Assembly (NCBI GenBank): GCA_900553925.1
Contig: USFH01000039.1
Location: 1-14,696, forward strand
DNA length: 14,696 nt
Source of the DNA: an uncultured Clostridium sp.
GTDB taxonomy: Bacteria > Bacillota > Clostridia > Lachnospirales > Lachnospiraceae
Reading direction: 5' to 3'
Part shown: piece by piece, positions 1 through 7,741 of the stretch
How the letters are laid out: each line of letters starts with the position of its first letter
Numbering within the stretch: the first letter of the stretch is position 1
The notes under the pieces: model-generated
What the model was told of the DNA's origin: nothing
Seen by the model: the letters and a program-made list of their open reading frames with translations, nothing else
Database searches by the model: none
Position numbers and translations under genes: made by a program

Positions 1-842
1 CGGTCAAGTCCCGCATAATCTTTCATTCCCTCTACATCCACATATCCATTCTCTACAAGGAGTCCTCGCACAGCTTCCAGTTGATCCTGTCCGATTTCAA
101 ACAGTATATATCCATCTTCATACAGATACTCCCTCGCTTCCCGAATTATCTTATCATAAAAATACAATCCATCCGCTTTTCCGTCAAGTGCCAGATGTGG
201 CTCAAAATCACGTACCTCTGCCATGAGCTTTGGAATCTCATCCGTCCGGATATATGGCGGATTTGATATTATCATATCATATTTTTCTTCAATCTGCGCA
301 AATAAATCGGTCTGTATCACCGTACAATCTGCCTGTAACCGCTCCTGGTTTTTCTTCGTAAGAGTGATTGCCGCATCCGAAATATCCGCAAGGTCAACCG
401 CTACAGCCGGAACAAGCTTTGCTACACTGATTCCGATACAGCCACTCCCACAGCACATATCTAACACACGCAATTCCCTGTCTCCGGTTTGTTTCCGTTT
501 TTTCTCTATAAGCTTTTTTAGTCTCTCACATGCCTGTTCTACAAGAAGCTCCGTCTCCGGTCTTGGGATCAGCACTTCCGGCGCTGTTGCAAACTCCATC
601 CCCATAAATTCCTGTGTTCCAAGAATATACTGACACGGCTTATGCGTCATACGTTCCGTGACATAGGCATGAAGCTTCTGCGCCTGTTCCTCTGTGGCAT
701 CCTCTGCCATATGCAGAATCAGTGTCGAATATGTACAGCCTGCCACATCCATCGCAAAAAGCCGGATATCACTGTCCGCCTCCGGAATGTCTGCCTGTCT
801 CAAACGCTCTAATTCTTCCTTCATCAATGCCTGCCACGTCAT
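1..842 (-). CDS. prmC: Peptide chain release factor N5-glutamine methyltransferase (partial, C-terminus off window)
   Basis: My own translation of the minus strand gives 280 codons open to the window edge. The product is a cytoplasmic SAM-dependent methyltransferase that methylates the glutamine of the GGQ motif in release factors. Visible motifs are LIPRPETE (about residues 91-98), the SAM-binding loop DMCCGSGCIG (128-137) and the catalytic NPPY (194-197). The N-terminal 75 residues match the usual helical substrate-binding part. PrmC proteins are usually about 280-290 residues, so only a few C-terminal residues are missing. I chose the ATG at 840-842 because GAGG lies six bases upstream; an ATG at 852-854, overlapping the DUF1385 stop as ATGA, is the alternative. 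With the chosen start it follows DUF1385 by 8 bases, so the two are probably cotranscribed. prfA is the expected next gene outside the window (family knowledge, not seen). Confidence 0.95.
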   Translation of the reverse strand, partial: MTWQALMKEELERLRQADIPEADSDIRLFAMDVAGCTYSTLILHMAEDATEEQAQKLHAYVTERMTHKPCQYILGTQEFMGMEFATAPEVLIPRPETELLVEQACERLKKLIEKKRKQTGDRELRVLDMCCGSGCIGISVAKLVPAVAVDLADISDAAITLTKKNQERLQADCTVIQTDLFAQIEEKYDMIISNPPYIRTDEIPKLMAEVRDFEPHLALDGKADGLYFYDKIIREAREYLYEDGYILFEIGQDQLEAVRGLLVENGYVDVEGMKDYAGLD

Positions 843-848
843 AGTTTT

Positions 849-852
849 CCTC
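849..852 (-). promoter_or_regulatory. Ribosome binding site deciding the prmC start
   Basis: GAGG lies six bases before the ATG at 840-842 and overlaps the end of DUF1385. The competing ATG at 852-854 has only a weak purine stretch upstream, so the shorter start is preferred. Confidence 0.6.
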
Positions 853-1798
853 ATTTCTCACTCTTTGCCTGTTCTTCCAGATATGCCCGCCAGTCCAAAA
901 CTGCCTCCACCGAAGCGATTGCAACCTCGACCATATCCTCGGTTGGCTCTTTCGTTGTCAGTCTCTGGATCAGAAGTCCCGGTTTACTCAAAACATTTGC
1001 AATCCACGAATCACTGTTTCCTGCAAACCGTATAAATTCATAAGAAATTCCTGCAATCAGCGGAACAAGCAATACACGCAGCAATAACCGCAACCACATC
1101 GCATCTACCGAAATGCACATAAATACTAAAATACTCACGATCATAACAATGAACAGAAAGCTCGTTCCGCATCGTTTGTGGAACCGAGACGCCTGCATGA
1201 CATTCTCCACCGTCAGTGCATGTCCATGCTCCAAGCAGTTGATCGTCTTATGTTCCGCACCATGGTACATATAGGTTCGTTTAATCTCCTCCATGCGGGA
1301 GATTACAATGACATAACCAAGGAAAATAATCAGCCGGATCACACCCTCGATGAGCCCAATCAGAACATGATTTTTTACCACATCGTCGAGCAACGATGCA
1401 ATCCACGCCGGAAGCAACATAAAAAGTCCGATTGCAAGCACAATCGAAAATGCAACTGTTCCAGCCATCTCCGCTTTCTCTGCCCGAGCCTCCTGTTCCT
1501 TCGTCTTCTCTTTCTTCTTTTTCTTTTCCTTTATCGGTGTATCTTCTTCCTCATCTTCAAAAAACTGTGCCGAATACATCAGTGTCTTTACGCCAATGAC
1601 CAGAGACTGCACAAAATTATATACACCACGCACAATCGGAATATTACAGATTGCCGGTCGTTCCGACGTTCCTGCACACGCATTTACTTTTACATCTATT
1701 TCTTTATCTGGTTTGCGAACCGCTACCGCATACCGGTTATTGTTACGCATCATCACGCCTTCCATAACCGCCTGTCCGCCAATATTAATTCTGCTCAT
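851..1798 (-). CDS. DUF1385 family membrane protein (YqhQ-like)
   Basis: The 315-residue protein matches the DUF1385/YqhQ family by its opening GGQAVMEGVMMR (residues 7-18), the central HGAEHKTINCLEHG (179-192) and RFHKRCGTSFLF (205-216). The conserved His, Glu and Cys in these blocks look like a possible metal or redox site, but the biochemical function is unknown. A Lys/Glu-rich charged stretch (about 81-110) precedes four predicted membrane segments (about 112-132, 144-168, 212-231, 236-255), so it is an integral membrane protein. A GGAG sits five to six bases before the ATG. It lies between rpmE and prmC, an arrangement common in Clostridia, where its conserved company with rho, L31 and PrmC hints at a translation-related or merely positional link. 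No clear promoter is visible just upstream, so it probably depends on read-through past the rpmE hairpin. Confidence 0.9.
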   Translation of the reverse strand: MSRINIGGQAVMEGVMMRNNNRYAVAVRKPDKEIDVKVNACAGTSERPAICNIPIVRGVYNFVQSLVIGVKTLMYSAQFFEDEEEDTPIKEKKKKKEKTKEQEARAEKAEMAGTVAFSIVLAIGLFMLLPAWIASLLDDVVKNHVLIGLIEGVIRLIIFLGYVIVISRMEEIKRTYMYHGAEHKTINCLEHGHALTVENVMQASRFHKRCGTSFLFIVMIVSILVFMCISVDAMWLRLLLRVLLVPLIAGISYEFIRFAGNSDSWIANVLSKPGLLIQRLTTKEPTEDMVEVAIASVEAVLDWRAYLEEQAKSEK

Positions 1799-1823
1799 AA
1801 TTCTCCTGTCCTATACATAAGAA

Positions 1824-1856
1824 AATAGGCTTGCTACATATCGTAACAAGCCTATT
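1824..1856 (-). terminator. Hairpin between rpmE and DUF1385
   Basis: AATAGGCTTG and CAAGCCTATT form a perfect 10-bp stem. On the minus-strand RNA a G-U pair plus UAC/GUA extend it to 14 bp around a GAUAU loop. It is followed by UUUUCUUAUG. The U-tract is short, so termination may be partial and let some transcripts continue into DUF1385 and prmC. Confidence 0.75.
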
Positions 1857-1872
1857 CCATGTCTTCTCAGTA

Positions 1873-2076
1873 TTATGCCTGAACGCCGTACTTACGGTTG
1901 AACTTATCGATTCTACCACGAGCCTGAGCAGCCTTCTGCTGACCTGTGTAGAATGAATGGCACTTTGAACAAATTTCAACATGGATATCTTCCTTAGTTG
2001 AACCTGTCACAAACTCATTACCACAGTTGCAAACAACCTTTGCCTGATAATACGCTGGATGGATTCCTTCTCTCAT
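1873..2076 (-). CDS. rpmE: 50S ribosomal protein L31 (zinc-binding type)
   Basis: This 67-residue protein is L31 of the large ribosomal subunit. It opens MREGIHP, carries two cysteine pairs (CNC near residue 16 and CSKC near 36) that would bind zinc, includes the family signature EICSKCHSFYTG and ends DKFNRKYGVQA. Because all four zinc ligands are present it is the C+ form, as opposed to the cysteine-free paralogue made under zinc limitation in some bacteria. The frame extends three codons upstream to a GTG at 2083-2085, but that GTG lies inside the ribosome binding site AAGAGGTG. The ATG at 2074-2076, giving the usual L31 N-terminus, is therefore preferred. It has its own promoter, a leader hairpin and a following hairpin terminator. 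Confidence 0.97.
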   Translation of the reverse strand: MREGIHPAYYQAKVVCNCGNEFVTGSTKEDIHVEICSKCHSFYTGQQKAAQARGRIDKFNRKYGVQA

Positions 2077-2082
2077 TTCTTT

Positions 2083-2090
2083 CACCTCTT
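2083..2090 (-). promoter_or_regulatory. Ribosome binding site deciding the rpmE start
   Basis: AAGAGGTG ends six bases before the ATG at 2074-2076. It contains the upstream GTG that could otherwise be taken as the start. Confidence 0.75.
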
Positions 2091-2102
2091 AAAATATACT
2101 TG

Positions 2103-2125
2103 CTGCCATGTGCTAGACATAGCAG
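2103..2125 (-). promoter_or_regulatory. Candidate L31 leader hairpin
   Basis: In the minus-strand RNA CUGCUAUGU pairs with ACAUGGCAG (nine pairs, one G-U) around the loop CUAGC. It lies in the short leader between the rpmE promoter and its ribosome binding site, starting about 20 bases after the predicted transcription start. Ribosomal protein leaders that bind L31 are known in several bacterial groups. I cannot show that this one matches their consensus. Confidence 0.5.
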
Positions 2126-2148
2126 ACTATTCATTACACAACATACGA

Positions 2149-2177
2149 ATTCTATCATACCATATCAAGAAATTCAA
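2149..2177 (-). promoter_or_regulatory. rpmE sigma-A promoter
   Basis: The -35 box is TTGAAT (2172-2177), the spacer is 17 bases, and the -10 box is TAGAAT (2149-2154) with an extended TG two positions upstream. The predicted start near 2142 gives a leader of about 65 bases. The inverted repeat CAAGAAAT/ATTTCTTG (2166-2197) overlaps the -35 box. Confidence 0.75.
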
Positions 2178-2268
2178 GCATTTTTTGATATTTCTTGTAA
2201 ATTCAGGTATTTCATATAAATATTCATATACGTTTATCTTATAAATTTCACTTTTAACGAGGATATTT

Positions 2269-3738
2269 TTATCTTCTGCCATACGGCAAAATCTTCTTTG
2301 CCATCTCGATAAATTCCCGGTTATTCTTCGTTCTTGCGAACAGCTTGAGAATCTCATCTGTAAATTCCTCTGATTTTGCAGAGGTTAATGCCTTGTGAAT
2401 CATATTGACCGTCTCCTGCTCTGCCGGTGTCAGCAGAAGATCATCCCGTCTCGTACCGGACTTTGCAATATCAATAGCCGGGAAGATACGCTTCTCAGAT
2501 AATTTCCGGTCAAGCACAAGCTCCATATTGCCGGTTCCCTTGAATTCCTCGAACACAACATCATCCATACGGCTTCCGGTTTCTACCAGTGCCGTTGCAA
2601 GAATTGTCAGGCTTCCGCCCTCCCGCATATTACGTGCAGCACCAAAGAAGCGCTTCGGCATATGCAGCGCTGCCGGATCAAGACCACCGGATAATGTTCT
2701 ACCACTTGGTGGTACTGTCAGATTGTACGCCCTTGCAAGTCTTGTGATACTATCAAGCAGGATTACAACATCCTTGCCATGCTCGACCAGACGCTTTGCA
2801 CGCTCGATTACCATCTCTGATACACGCTTATGATGATCCGGAAGCTCATCAAATGTCGAATAGATAACCTCAACATTTTCACCTTCGATAGATTCGCGGA
2901 TATCGGTTACTTCCTCCGGACGCTCATCAATCAGGAGCACAATCAGATGCATATCCCGGTTTCTTGTGCTGATACTTTTTGCAATTGCTTTCAATAAGGT
3001 TGTCTTACCTGCCTTTGGAGGCGATACGATCATACCTCTCTGTCCTTTTCCGATTGGTGAGAGAAGATCTACGATTCGGATAGCTACCGGTGCCCCTGTC
3101 TCATCGAGTGAGATTCTCTCATTCGGGAAGATTGGTGTCAGTTCCTCGAACGCCTTCCTCTTTGCAGCCATCGATGGCAGATATCCATTTACATGACGGA
3201 TAAACAACAATGCCGAAAACTTCTCTCCCTGTGTCTTATTCCGCACAGGTCCTCCGATCACATCACCCTTTTTCAATCCGAATTTACGAATCTGTACCGG
3301 TGACACATAGATATCACGGTCACCCGGCAGGTAGTTTGCGCTACGGATGAATCCATAGCCTTCACCAAGAACCTCCAGAATACCATTTGCCTCCGATCCG
3401 CTATCCAGCTTTGGATTGTATTCCTGTCCATCAAATATCTGGATCTCCGGTTCTGTCTCGCCTTCCTCCGGTTCAATATTCCGAAGCTCCTGATAATTTT
3501 CAGCCGGATTGCGCAGCTTATTCGCCTGTCTTGTATCCGGACGGACTTTCGCCATCTCCTGCGTCTTACGCTCTTCTACTTTCTTTTGTTCTGCTTCTTT
3601 TTTCTTTGTTGCCATCATCTTCTCCATATTCGTAAGAAGTTCGGCAAGTTCGGCTTTCTTCAGTGTGGAAATATTCCGGATTCCTTTTTCCTTTGCATAC
3701 TCCCGCAGCTGTGCCAAAGACATTTTCTGAAATTCCAT
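2269..3738 (-). CDS. rho: Transcription termination factor Rho
   Basis: This 489-residue protein is the hexameric RNA-dependent ATPase that ends transcription and limits antisense RNA. Domains in order: an N-terminal helical Rho_N/SAP-like segment (about 5-38); a Lys/Glu/Gln-rich linker (about 40-112); a cold-shock-like RNA-binding domain (about 117-190, containing GEGYGFIRS); and the RecA-like motor. The motor shows Walker A SPPKAGKTT (239-247), DERPEEV (271-277), Walker B VVILLD (324-329) and the Q-loop LSGG (349-352). It ends ILPYGRR. It is longer than E. coli Rho (419 residues), mainly because of the linker; such N-terminal insertions are common in Clostridia and Actinobacteria. AAAGGAG lies about six bases before the ATG. 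No intrinsic terminator is obvious in the 190 bases before rpmE, so read-through into rpmE is possible. Confidence 0.98.
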   Translation of the reverse strand: MEFQKMSLAQLREYAKEKGIRNISTLKKAELAELLTNMEKMMATKKKEAEQKKVEERKTQEMAKVRPDTRQANKLRNPAENYQELRNIEPEEGETEPEIQIFDGQEYNPKLDSGSEANGILEVLGEGYGFIRSANYLPGDRDIYVSPVQIRKFGLKKGDVIGGPVRNKTQGEKFSALLFIRHVNGYLPSMAAKRKAFEELTPIFPNERISLDETGAPVAIRIVDLLSPIGKGQRGMIVSPPKAGKTTLLKAIAKSISTRNRDMHLIVLLIDERPEEVTDIRESIEGENVEVIYSTFDELPDHHKRVSEMVIERAKRLVEHGKDVVILLDSITRLARAYNLTVPPSGRTLSGGLDPAALHMPKRFFGAARNMREGGSLTILATALVETGSRMDDVVFEEFKGTGNMELVLDRKLSEKRIFPAIDIAKSGTRRDDLLLTPAEQETVNMIHKALTSAKSEEFTDEILKLFARTKNNREFIEMAKKILPYGRR

Positions 3739-3766
3739 ATAGTCTCCTTTTTCTTGTTGGGTTATA

Positions 3767-3796
3767 ATTATAAGTTAATATGTTCTTATTTTTCTA
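3767..3796 (-). promoter_or_regulatory. Candidate rho promoter
   Basis: A perfect TATAAT (3767-3772) lies 18 bases downstream of a weak TAGAAA (3791-3796). The -10 box sits within the palindrome TTATAATTATAA (3762-3773). The predicted leader is only about 20 bases, ending in AAAGGAG. Confidence 0.5.
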
Positions 3797-3912
3797 GTTT
3801 CTGGTTTTGGGGCATCTCACCGAAAAATGAAGTGATACTTACTACCTATAGAAAATCTTATTTTATCTTAGCACACTTATTTCAAATCGTAAACCTTTTC
3901 TTAGTTTTTTTC

Positions 3913-3941
3913 TTGATTTTTATTAAGCAATAGCGTAAAGT
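3913..3941 (+). promoter_or_regulatory. Candidate DUF4364 gene promoter
   Basis: TTGATT (3913-3918), a 17-base spacer and TAAAGT (3936-3941) precede GGGAGGA and the ATG at 3970. It is divergent from the rho promoter. The stretch between the two promoters (about 3797-3912) is AT-rich and I see no other element in it. Confidence 0.5.
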
Positions 3942-3969
3942 AAGACACACATGGGAGGAATTTATACAT

Positions 3970-4494
3970 ATGGAAAACCTATTGCTTTACAAATTGATGA
4001 TTTTATATATGCTTGACCGCACAGACTATACAATGACGAATTCCCTGATTTCTGATTTTATTGTCGGAAAAGAATATACATCTGTTTTTAATCTGCACGA
4101 ATCGCTGAGCGAACTGATCAACGATTCATTTATTTCCACCGATACAATCCGCGATACGATTCATTACAAGATCACAAGCGCCGGAGAGGAAGCGCTCTCC
4201 TATTTCGAGAACCGGATTCCTTACGCAATCAAGGAGGACATCCTGCAATACTTAAAGACAGAACGAATCAAGGTAAAGAATGAATCCGAGATTTATGCAG
4301 ACTATTATAACCGCGACGCCAACTGGTATACGGTACAGTGCATCATCAAAGACCGGAAAGATACCCTGATTGATCTGAAATTCGACGTTCCAACAAAAAC
4401 ACAAGCCGAAACTATTTGCAACAACTGGCGTTCCAAAAGTTCCGGCATATATGAATACCTGATTAATCAGCTATGGACATCGAAGTCGAAATAG
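3970..4494 (+). CDS. DUF4364 family protein, probable winged-helix
   Basis: The 174-residue protein matches DUF4364, a Clostridia family. The first 75 residues look like a winged helix-turn-helix: helices around 3-14 and 41-52, followed by the wing-like segment IRDTIHYKITSAGEEAL. The second half (about 95-174) is a mixed strand/helix domain with YADYYNRDANWYTVQC. This suggests a DNA-binding or transcription-associated role, but no target is known. GGAGG lies about ten bases upstream of the ATG. It is the only plus-strand gene in the window. It is divergent from rho, and its last 32 bases overlap the 3' end of engB on the other strand. Confidence 0.85.
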   Translation: MENLLLYKLMILYMLDRTDYTMTNSLISDFIVGKEYTSVFNLHESLSELINDSFISTDTIRDTIHYKITSAGEEALSYFENRIPYAIKEDILQYLKTERIKVKNESEIYADYYNRDANWYTVQCIIKDRKDTLIDLKFDVPTKTQAETICNNWRSKSSGIYEYLINQLWTSKSK

Positions 4495-5068
4495 AATCTT
4501 CAATCAGATTCCAGATCTCCTCTTTTCCCTGTTTTGAAACAGCGGAGAAGGGGATTATTTTTGTTTCTTTTCCGCATCCAAGCTTTTCACGAATCACTTT
4601 TATGTTTTTGTCTTTCTGACTCCGTTTGATCTTATCTAACTTTGTCGCTATAATAACCGGTTCGTACCCATTCGCAACAATCCAGTTATACATTGTAACA
4701 TCGTTTTCTCCCGGCGCATGGCGAATATCGATCAAAAGCAAAACCGCTTTCAACTGTGTAGATGCATGCAGATAACGTTCGATCATCTTCCCCCATTTGT
4801 TACGGATCTCCTGCGATACCTTCGCATATCCATAACCCGGCAGGTCTACAAAATACAAATTCTTATTAATGTTATAGAAATTAATCGTCTGTGTCTTGCC
4901 GGGCGATGCCGAAGTCCTCGCAAGCGATTTCCGGTTGAGTAAACCGTTGATCAGCGAAGACTTTCCAACATTTGATTTGCCCGCAAATGCAATCTCCGGG
5001 AATGTATTATCCGGCAATTTACTCGTAATGCCGCATACTGTTTCTAATTCTGCTGATTTGATCACCAT
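4463..5068 (-). CDS. engB: Ribosome biogenesis GTPase EngB/YsxC (YihA)
   Basis: This 201-residue TRAFAC-class GTPase assists late assembly of the 50S ribosomal subunit. All G motifs are visible: G1 GKSNVGKS (30-37), G3 DLPGYG (75-80), G4 TKLD (142-145) and G5 SAVS (175-178). The switch region SASPGKTQTINFY (53-65) is typical of EngB. Length is normal for the family (about 195-210). Its ATG shares one base with the clpX stop codon (TAATG), which suggests translational coupling. An AGAGGA lies about 12 bases upstream, a rather long spacing. In B. subtilis the same gene follows tig-clpX-lon, so the context supports the call. Its 3' end overlaps DUF4364 on the opposite strand and no terminator follows. 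Confidence 0.97.
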   Translation of the reverse strand: MVIKSAELETVCGITSKLPDNTFPEIAFAGKSNVGKSSLINGLLNRKSLARTSASPGKTQTINFYNINKNLYFVDLPGYGYAKVSQEIRNKWGKMIERYLHASTQLKAVLLLIDIRHAPGENDVTMYNWIVANGYEPVIIATKLDKIKRSQKDKNIKVIREKLGCGKETKIIPFSAVSKQGKEEIWNLIEDSISTSMSIAD

Positions 5069-6360
5069 TACGCAATTGAATCCTCTTGCTTTATCCGCTT
5101 CCTTGAAGCGTTCTTCTTCGTTCTAGGTTCATCTGAGCGTTCGATCACAGGTCCTGAGATACCATCTACCATATCCTTTGTGATACGACAGCTTACAACG
5201 GTATCATCAGAAGGAATCTCATACATCTGTTCCATGATCGTCTTCTCGATGATTGCACGCAGTCCTCGCGCACCTGTCTTTCTTGTCATCGCTTCCTTCG
5301 CAATCTCACGCAGGGCATCCTCATCGAAGATCAGCTCCACGCCGTCTAACTCGAACAGCTTCTTATACTGCTTGCAGATAGAACTCTTCGGCTCTGACAG
5401 AATCCGTACCAGCGCATCCTCATCCAGCAGATCCAGTGTGACACTGACCGGAACACGTCCGATAAACTCCGGAATCAGACCATATTTTACAAAGTCCTCC
5501 GGCAGTACCTGCTTCAATATCTCGCCAACCTTTTTATCGGAAGAACGATCTGCAATCTCTGCATTAAATCCAATGGATTTTTTACCGATTCGATTCTCGA
5601 TAATCTTCTCCATTCCCTCAAATGCACCACCACAGATAAAGAGAATATTCGTTGTGTCAATCTGGATGAACTCCTGCTGTGGATGCTTTCTTCCACCCTG
5701 TGGAGGAACCGATGCAACCGTTCCCTCAATAATCTTTAAGAGTGCCTGCTGTACTCCTTCACCCGATACATCTCTTGTGATAGATACGTTCTCAGATTTC
5801 TTTGTAATCTTATCGATTTCGTCAATATAGATAATGCCGTGCTGTGCACGATCGATATCATAGTCAGCTGCCTGTATCAGTTTCAGTAAGATATTCTCTA
5901 CATCCTCGCCGACATATCCTGCCTCTGTCAGCGCCGTCGCATCTGCAATCGCAAACGGAACATTCAAAAGCTTTGCAAGTGTCTGCGCCAGATATGTCTT
6001 ACCGGATCCCGTTGGTCCAATCATAATGATATTGCTCTTCTGAAGTTCAACATCGAAATCCTTCTCTGCCAGAATACGCTTATAATGGTTATATACAGCA
6101 ACCGATAACACTTTCTTCGCCTGTTCCTGTCCGATTACATAATCATCAAGGAACTCCTTGATCTCCTTTGGTTTTAAGAGATTGATCTCCGATTCGGAAG
6201 GCTCGTTATCAAATTCGTCCTGTATGATTTCCGAACAGATCTCGATACATTCATCACAGATATACACATTTGGTCCGGCAATCAGCTTACGCACCTGTTC
6301 CTGTGACTTATTACAGAACGAACATCTTACCTTTTTCTTATCGTCTACACGATTTGCCAT
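5068..6360 (-). CDS. clpX: ATP-dependent Clp protease ATP-binding subunit ClpX
   Basis: This 430-residue AAA+ unfoldase recognises substrates and feeds them to ClpP. It begins with a C4 zinc-binding domain (Cys 13, 16, 35, 38). Walker A is GPTGSGKT (115-122), the pore loop is GYVG (148-151), Walker B is IIYIDEID (176-183), the RKH loop is 224-226 and the sensor-2 region is GARG (363-366). The ClpP-docking tripeptide IGF is present (263-265), so a ClpP partner must be encoded elsewhere. The C-terminal tail after about 405 is basic and probably disordered. It lies 36 bases after tig with GGAG before its ATG, and no promoter is needed between them. It shares one base with engB downstream. Confidence 0.98.
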   Translation of the reverse strand: MANRVDDKKKVRCSFCNKSQEQVRKLIAGPNVYICDECIEICSEIIQDEFDNEPSESEINLLKPKEIKEFLDDYVIGQEQAKKVLSVAVYNHYKRILAEKDFDVELQKSNIIMIGPTGSGKTYLAQTLAKLLNVPFAIADATALTEAGYVGEDVENILLKLIQAADYDIDRAQHGIIYIDEIDKITKKSENVSITRDVSGEGVQQALLKIIEGTVASVPPQGGRKHPQQEFIQIDTTNILFICGGAFEGMEKIIENRIGKKSIGFNAEIADRSSDKKVGEILKQVLPEDFVKYGLIPEFIGRVPVSVTLDLLDEDALVRILSEPKSSICKQYKKLFELDGVELIFDEDALREIAKEAMTRKTGARGLRAIIEKTIMEQMYEIPSDDTVVSCRITKDMVDGISGPVIERSDEPRTKKNASRKRIKQEDSIA

Positions 6361-6396
6361 TCTAATTATCTCCTAACTAAGGTGACACCCTATCTA

Positions 6397-7683
6397 TTAA
6401 ACTTCCTTGCAGTTCTCACCCAGGAATTCCAGTGCCTTTCTGGAAGCGATATCCTTCTTGATATTCTCCATCTCAGGTGCACCGATCATATCCTTGAGTT
6501 CTTCCGGCTTCATCTGATACTGTGTAGCCATATCCTGGATCTCAGCATCTACATCATCATCGCTTACAACGATGTTTTCTGCTGCTGCAACTGCCTCAAG
6601 TACAAGACTTGTCTTGATTCTTGCGATTGCATCCGGCTTCACACGCTCTAAGAACTCTTCCTTTGTTGTTCCCATAAGCTGGAGATACTGCTCCATCTGA
6701 AGTCCCTGATACATCATTCTCTGAGACATCTCATTTACGATTCTCTCCTGATTGTACTTGATCATAGCTTCCGGAATCTCAACCTCAGCTGCCTCAGCGA
6801 TCTTCTCTACAACCTTAGACTGTTTCTCGCGCTTTGCCTGCTCTTCCTTCTTTACTTCCAATGTCTTCTTCTTATCTTCCTTGTACTCAGCAAATGTCTC
6901 GAAAGAAGATACATCACTTGCGAACTCATCATCAAGCTCCGGAAGCTCTAATGCAGAAATTGCAAGAAGCTCTACCTTGAATACTGCCGGCTTACCCTTC
7001 AGCTCATCTACATGATACTCTTCCGGGAATGTTACATTCACATCAAACTTATCGCCGATGTTCTTACCAACGATCTGATCCTCGAATGTATCGATGAAGG
7101 AGTGTGAACCAAGTGTAAGCTTGTAGTTCTCGCCCTTGCCACCTTCAAATGCAACGTCATCTACAAAGCCTTCGAAGTTGATTGTAACTTCATCGTCCAT
7201 CTGTGCTGCTCTGTCTGTTACGTCGATCTTTCTACCGTTCTCCTTCTGATCCTTGAGGATCTCTGCCATAACGTCCTCGTCTGTTACAGTCGTATCGATC
7301 TTCTCAATCTCAACGCCCTTATACTCACCGATCTTGATCTCTGGCTTTACAGCTACAGTAGCTGTGAAGATGAAATCCTTACCCTTCTCGATCTGTGTTA
7401 CATCGATCTCCGGGTTAGATGTAATCTCTTCTTCGCAATTCTCAAGTTCCTTTGGATAATACTCATTTATAAGCTGATTTGCAGCGTCTTCGTAGAATAC
7501 AGCAGGACCGTACATCTTCTCGATAAATGCCTGTGGTACTTTGCCCTTACGGAATCCAGGTACAGAGAACTTACCCTTCTGCTTGTTATATGCTGTTGCA
7601 ACTGCCTTTGTAAACTCCTCTGCCGGTACTGTGATTGTCAACTTCGCCATGCTTCCGTCTAATTTTTCTACTGCTAAACTCAT
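6397..7683 (-). CDS. tig: Trigger factor, ribosome-associated chaperone
   Basis: This 428-residue trigger factor binds the ribosome exit tunnel and folds nascent proteins. The N-terminal ribosome-binding domain carries the signature GFRKGKVP (43-50). An FKBP-like prolyl isomerase domain follows (about 155-245, with DEVTINFEGFVDD). The C-terminal chaperone arms run from about 250 to 428, rich in Lys/Glu helices and Met (QRMMYQGLQMEQY). Length is typical (about 425-450). AAGGAGG lies about ten bases before the ATG, and a clear sigma-A promoter lies further upstream. It heads the tig-clpX-engB operon. Confidence 0.97.
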   Translation of the reverse strand: MSLAVEKLDGSMAKLTITVPAEEFTKAVATAYNKQKGKFSVPGFRKGKVPQAFIEKMYGPAVFYEDAANQLINEYYPKELENCEEEITSNPEIDVTQIEKGKDFIFTATVAVKPEIKIGEYKGVEIEKIDTTVTDEDVMAEILKDQKENGRKIDVTDRAAQMDDEVTINFEGFVDDVAFEGGKGENYKLTLGSHSFIDTFEDQIVGKNIGDKFDVNVTFPEEYHVDELKGKPAVFKVELLAISALELPELDDEFASDVSSFETFAEYKEDKKKTLEVKKEEQAKREKQSKVVEKIAEAAEVEIPEAMIKYNQERIVNEMSQRMMYQGLQMEQYLQLMGTTKEEFLERVKPDAIARIKTSLVLEAVAAAENIVVSDDDVDAEIQDMATQYQMKPEELKDMIGAPEMENIKKDIASRKALEFLGENCKEV

Positions 7684-7741
7684 TTGTTTTTTTCCTCCTT
7701 AACTTACAACGCCTACGATACCTGTAAGCACTATTCTCTGC

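Noticed and set aside
1178..1828. A 216-codon plus-strand open frame
   Set aside because: It is antisense to DUF1385, and its Cys/Arg/His-rich composition is typical of a shadow frame.
2127..2357. A 76-codon minus-strand open frame over the rho 3' end
   Set aside because: It overlaps rho in another frame and covers the rpmE promoter; no ribosome binding site or protein-like composition.
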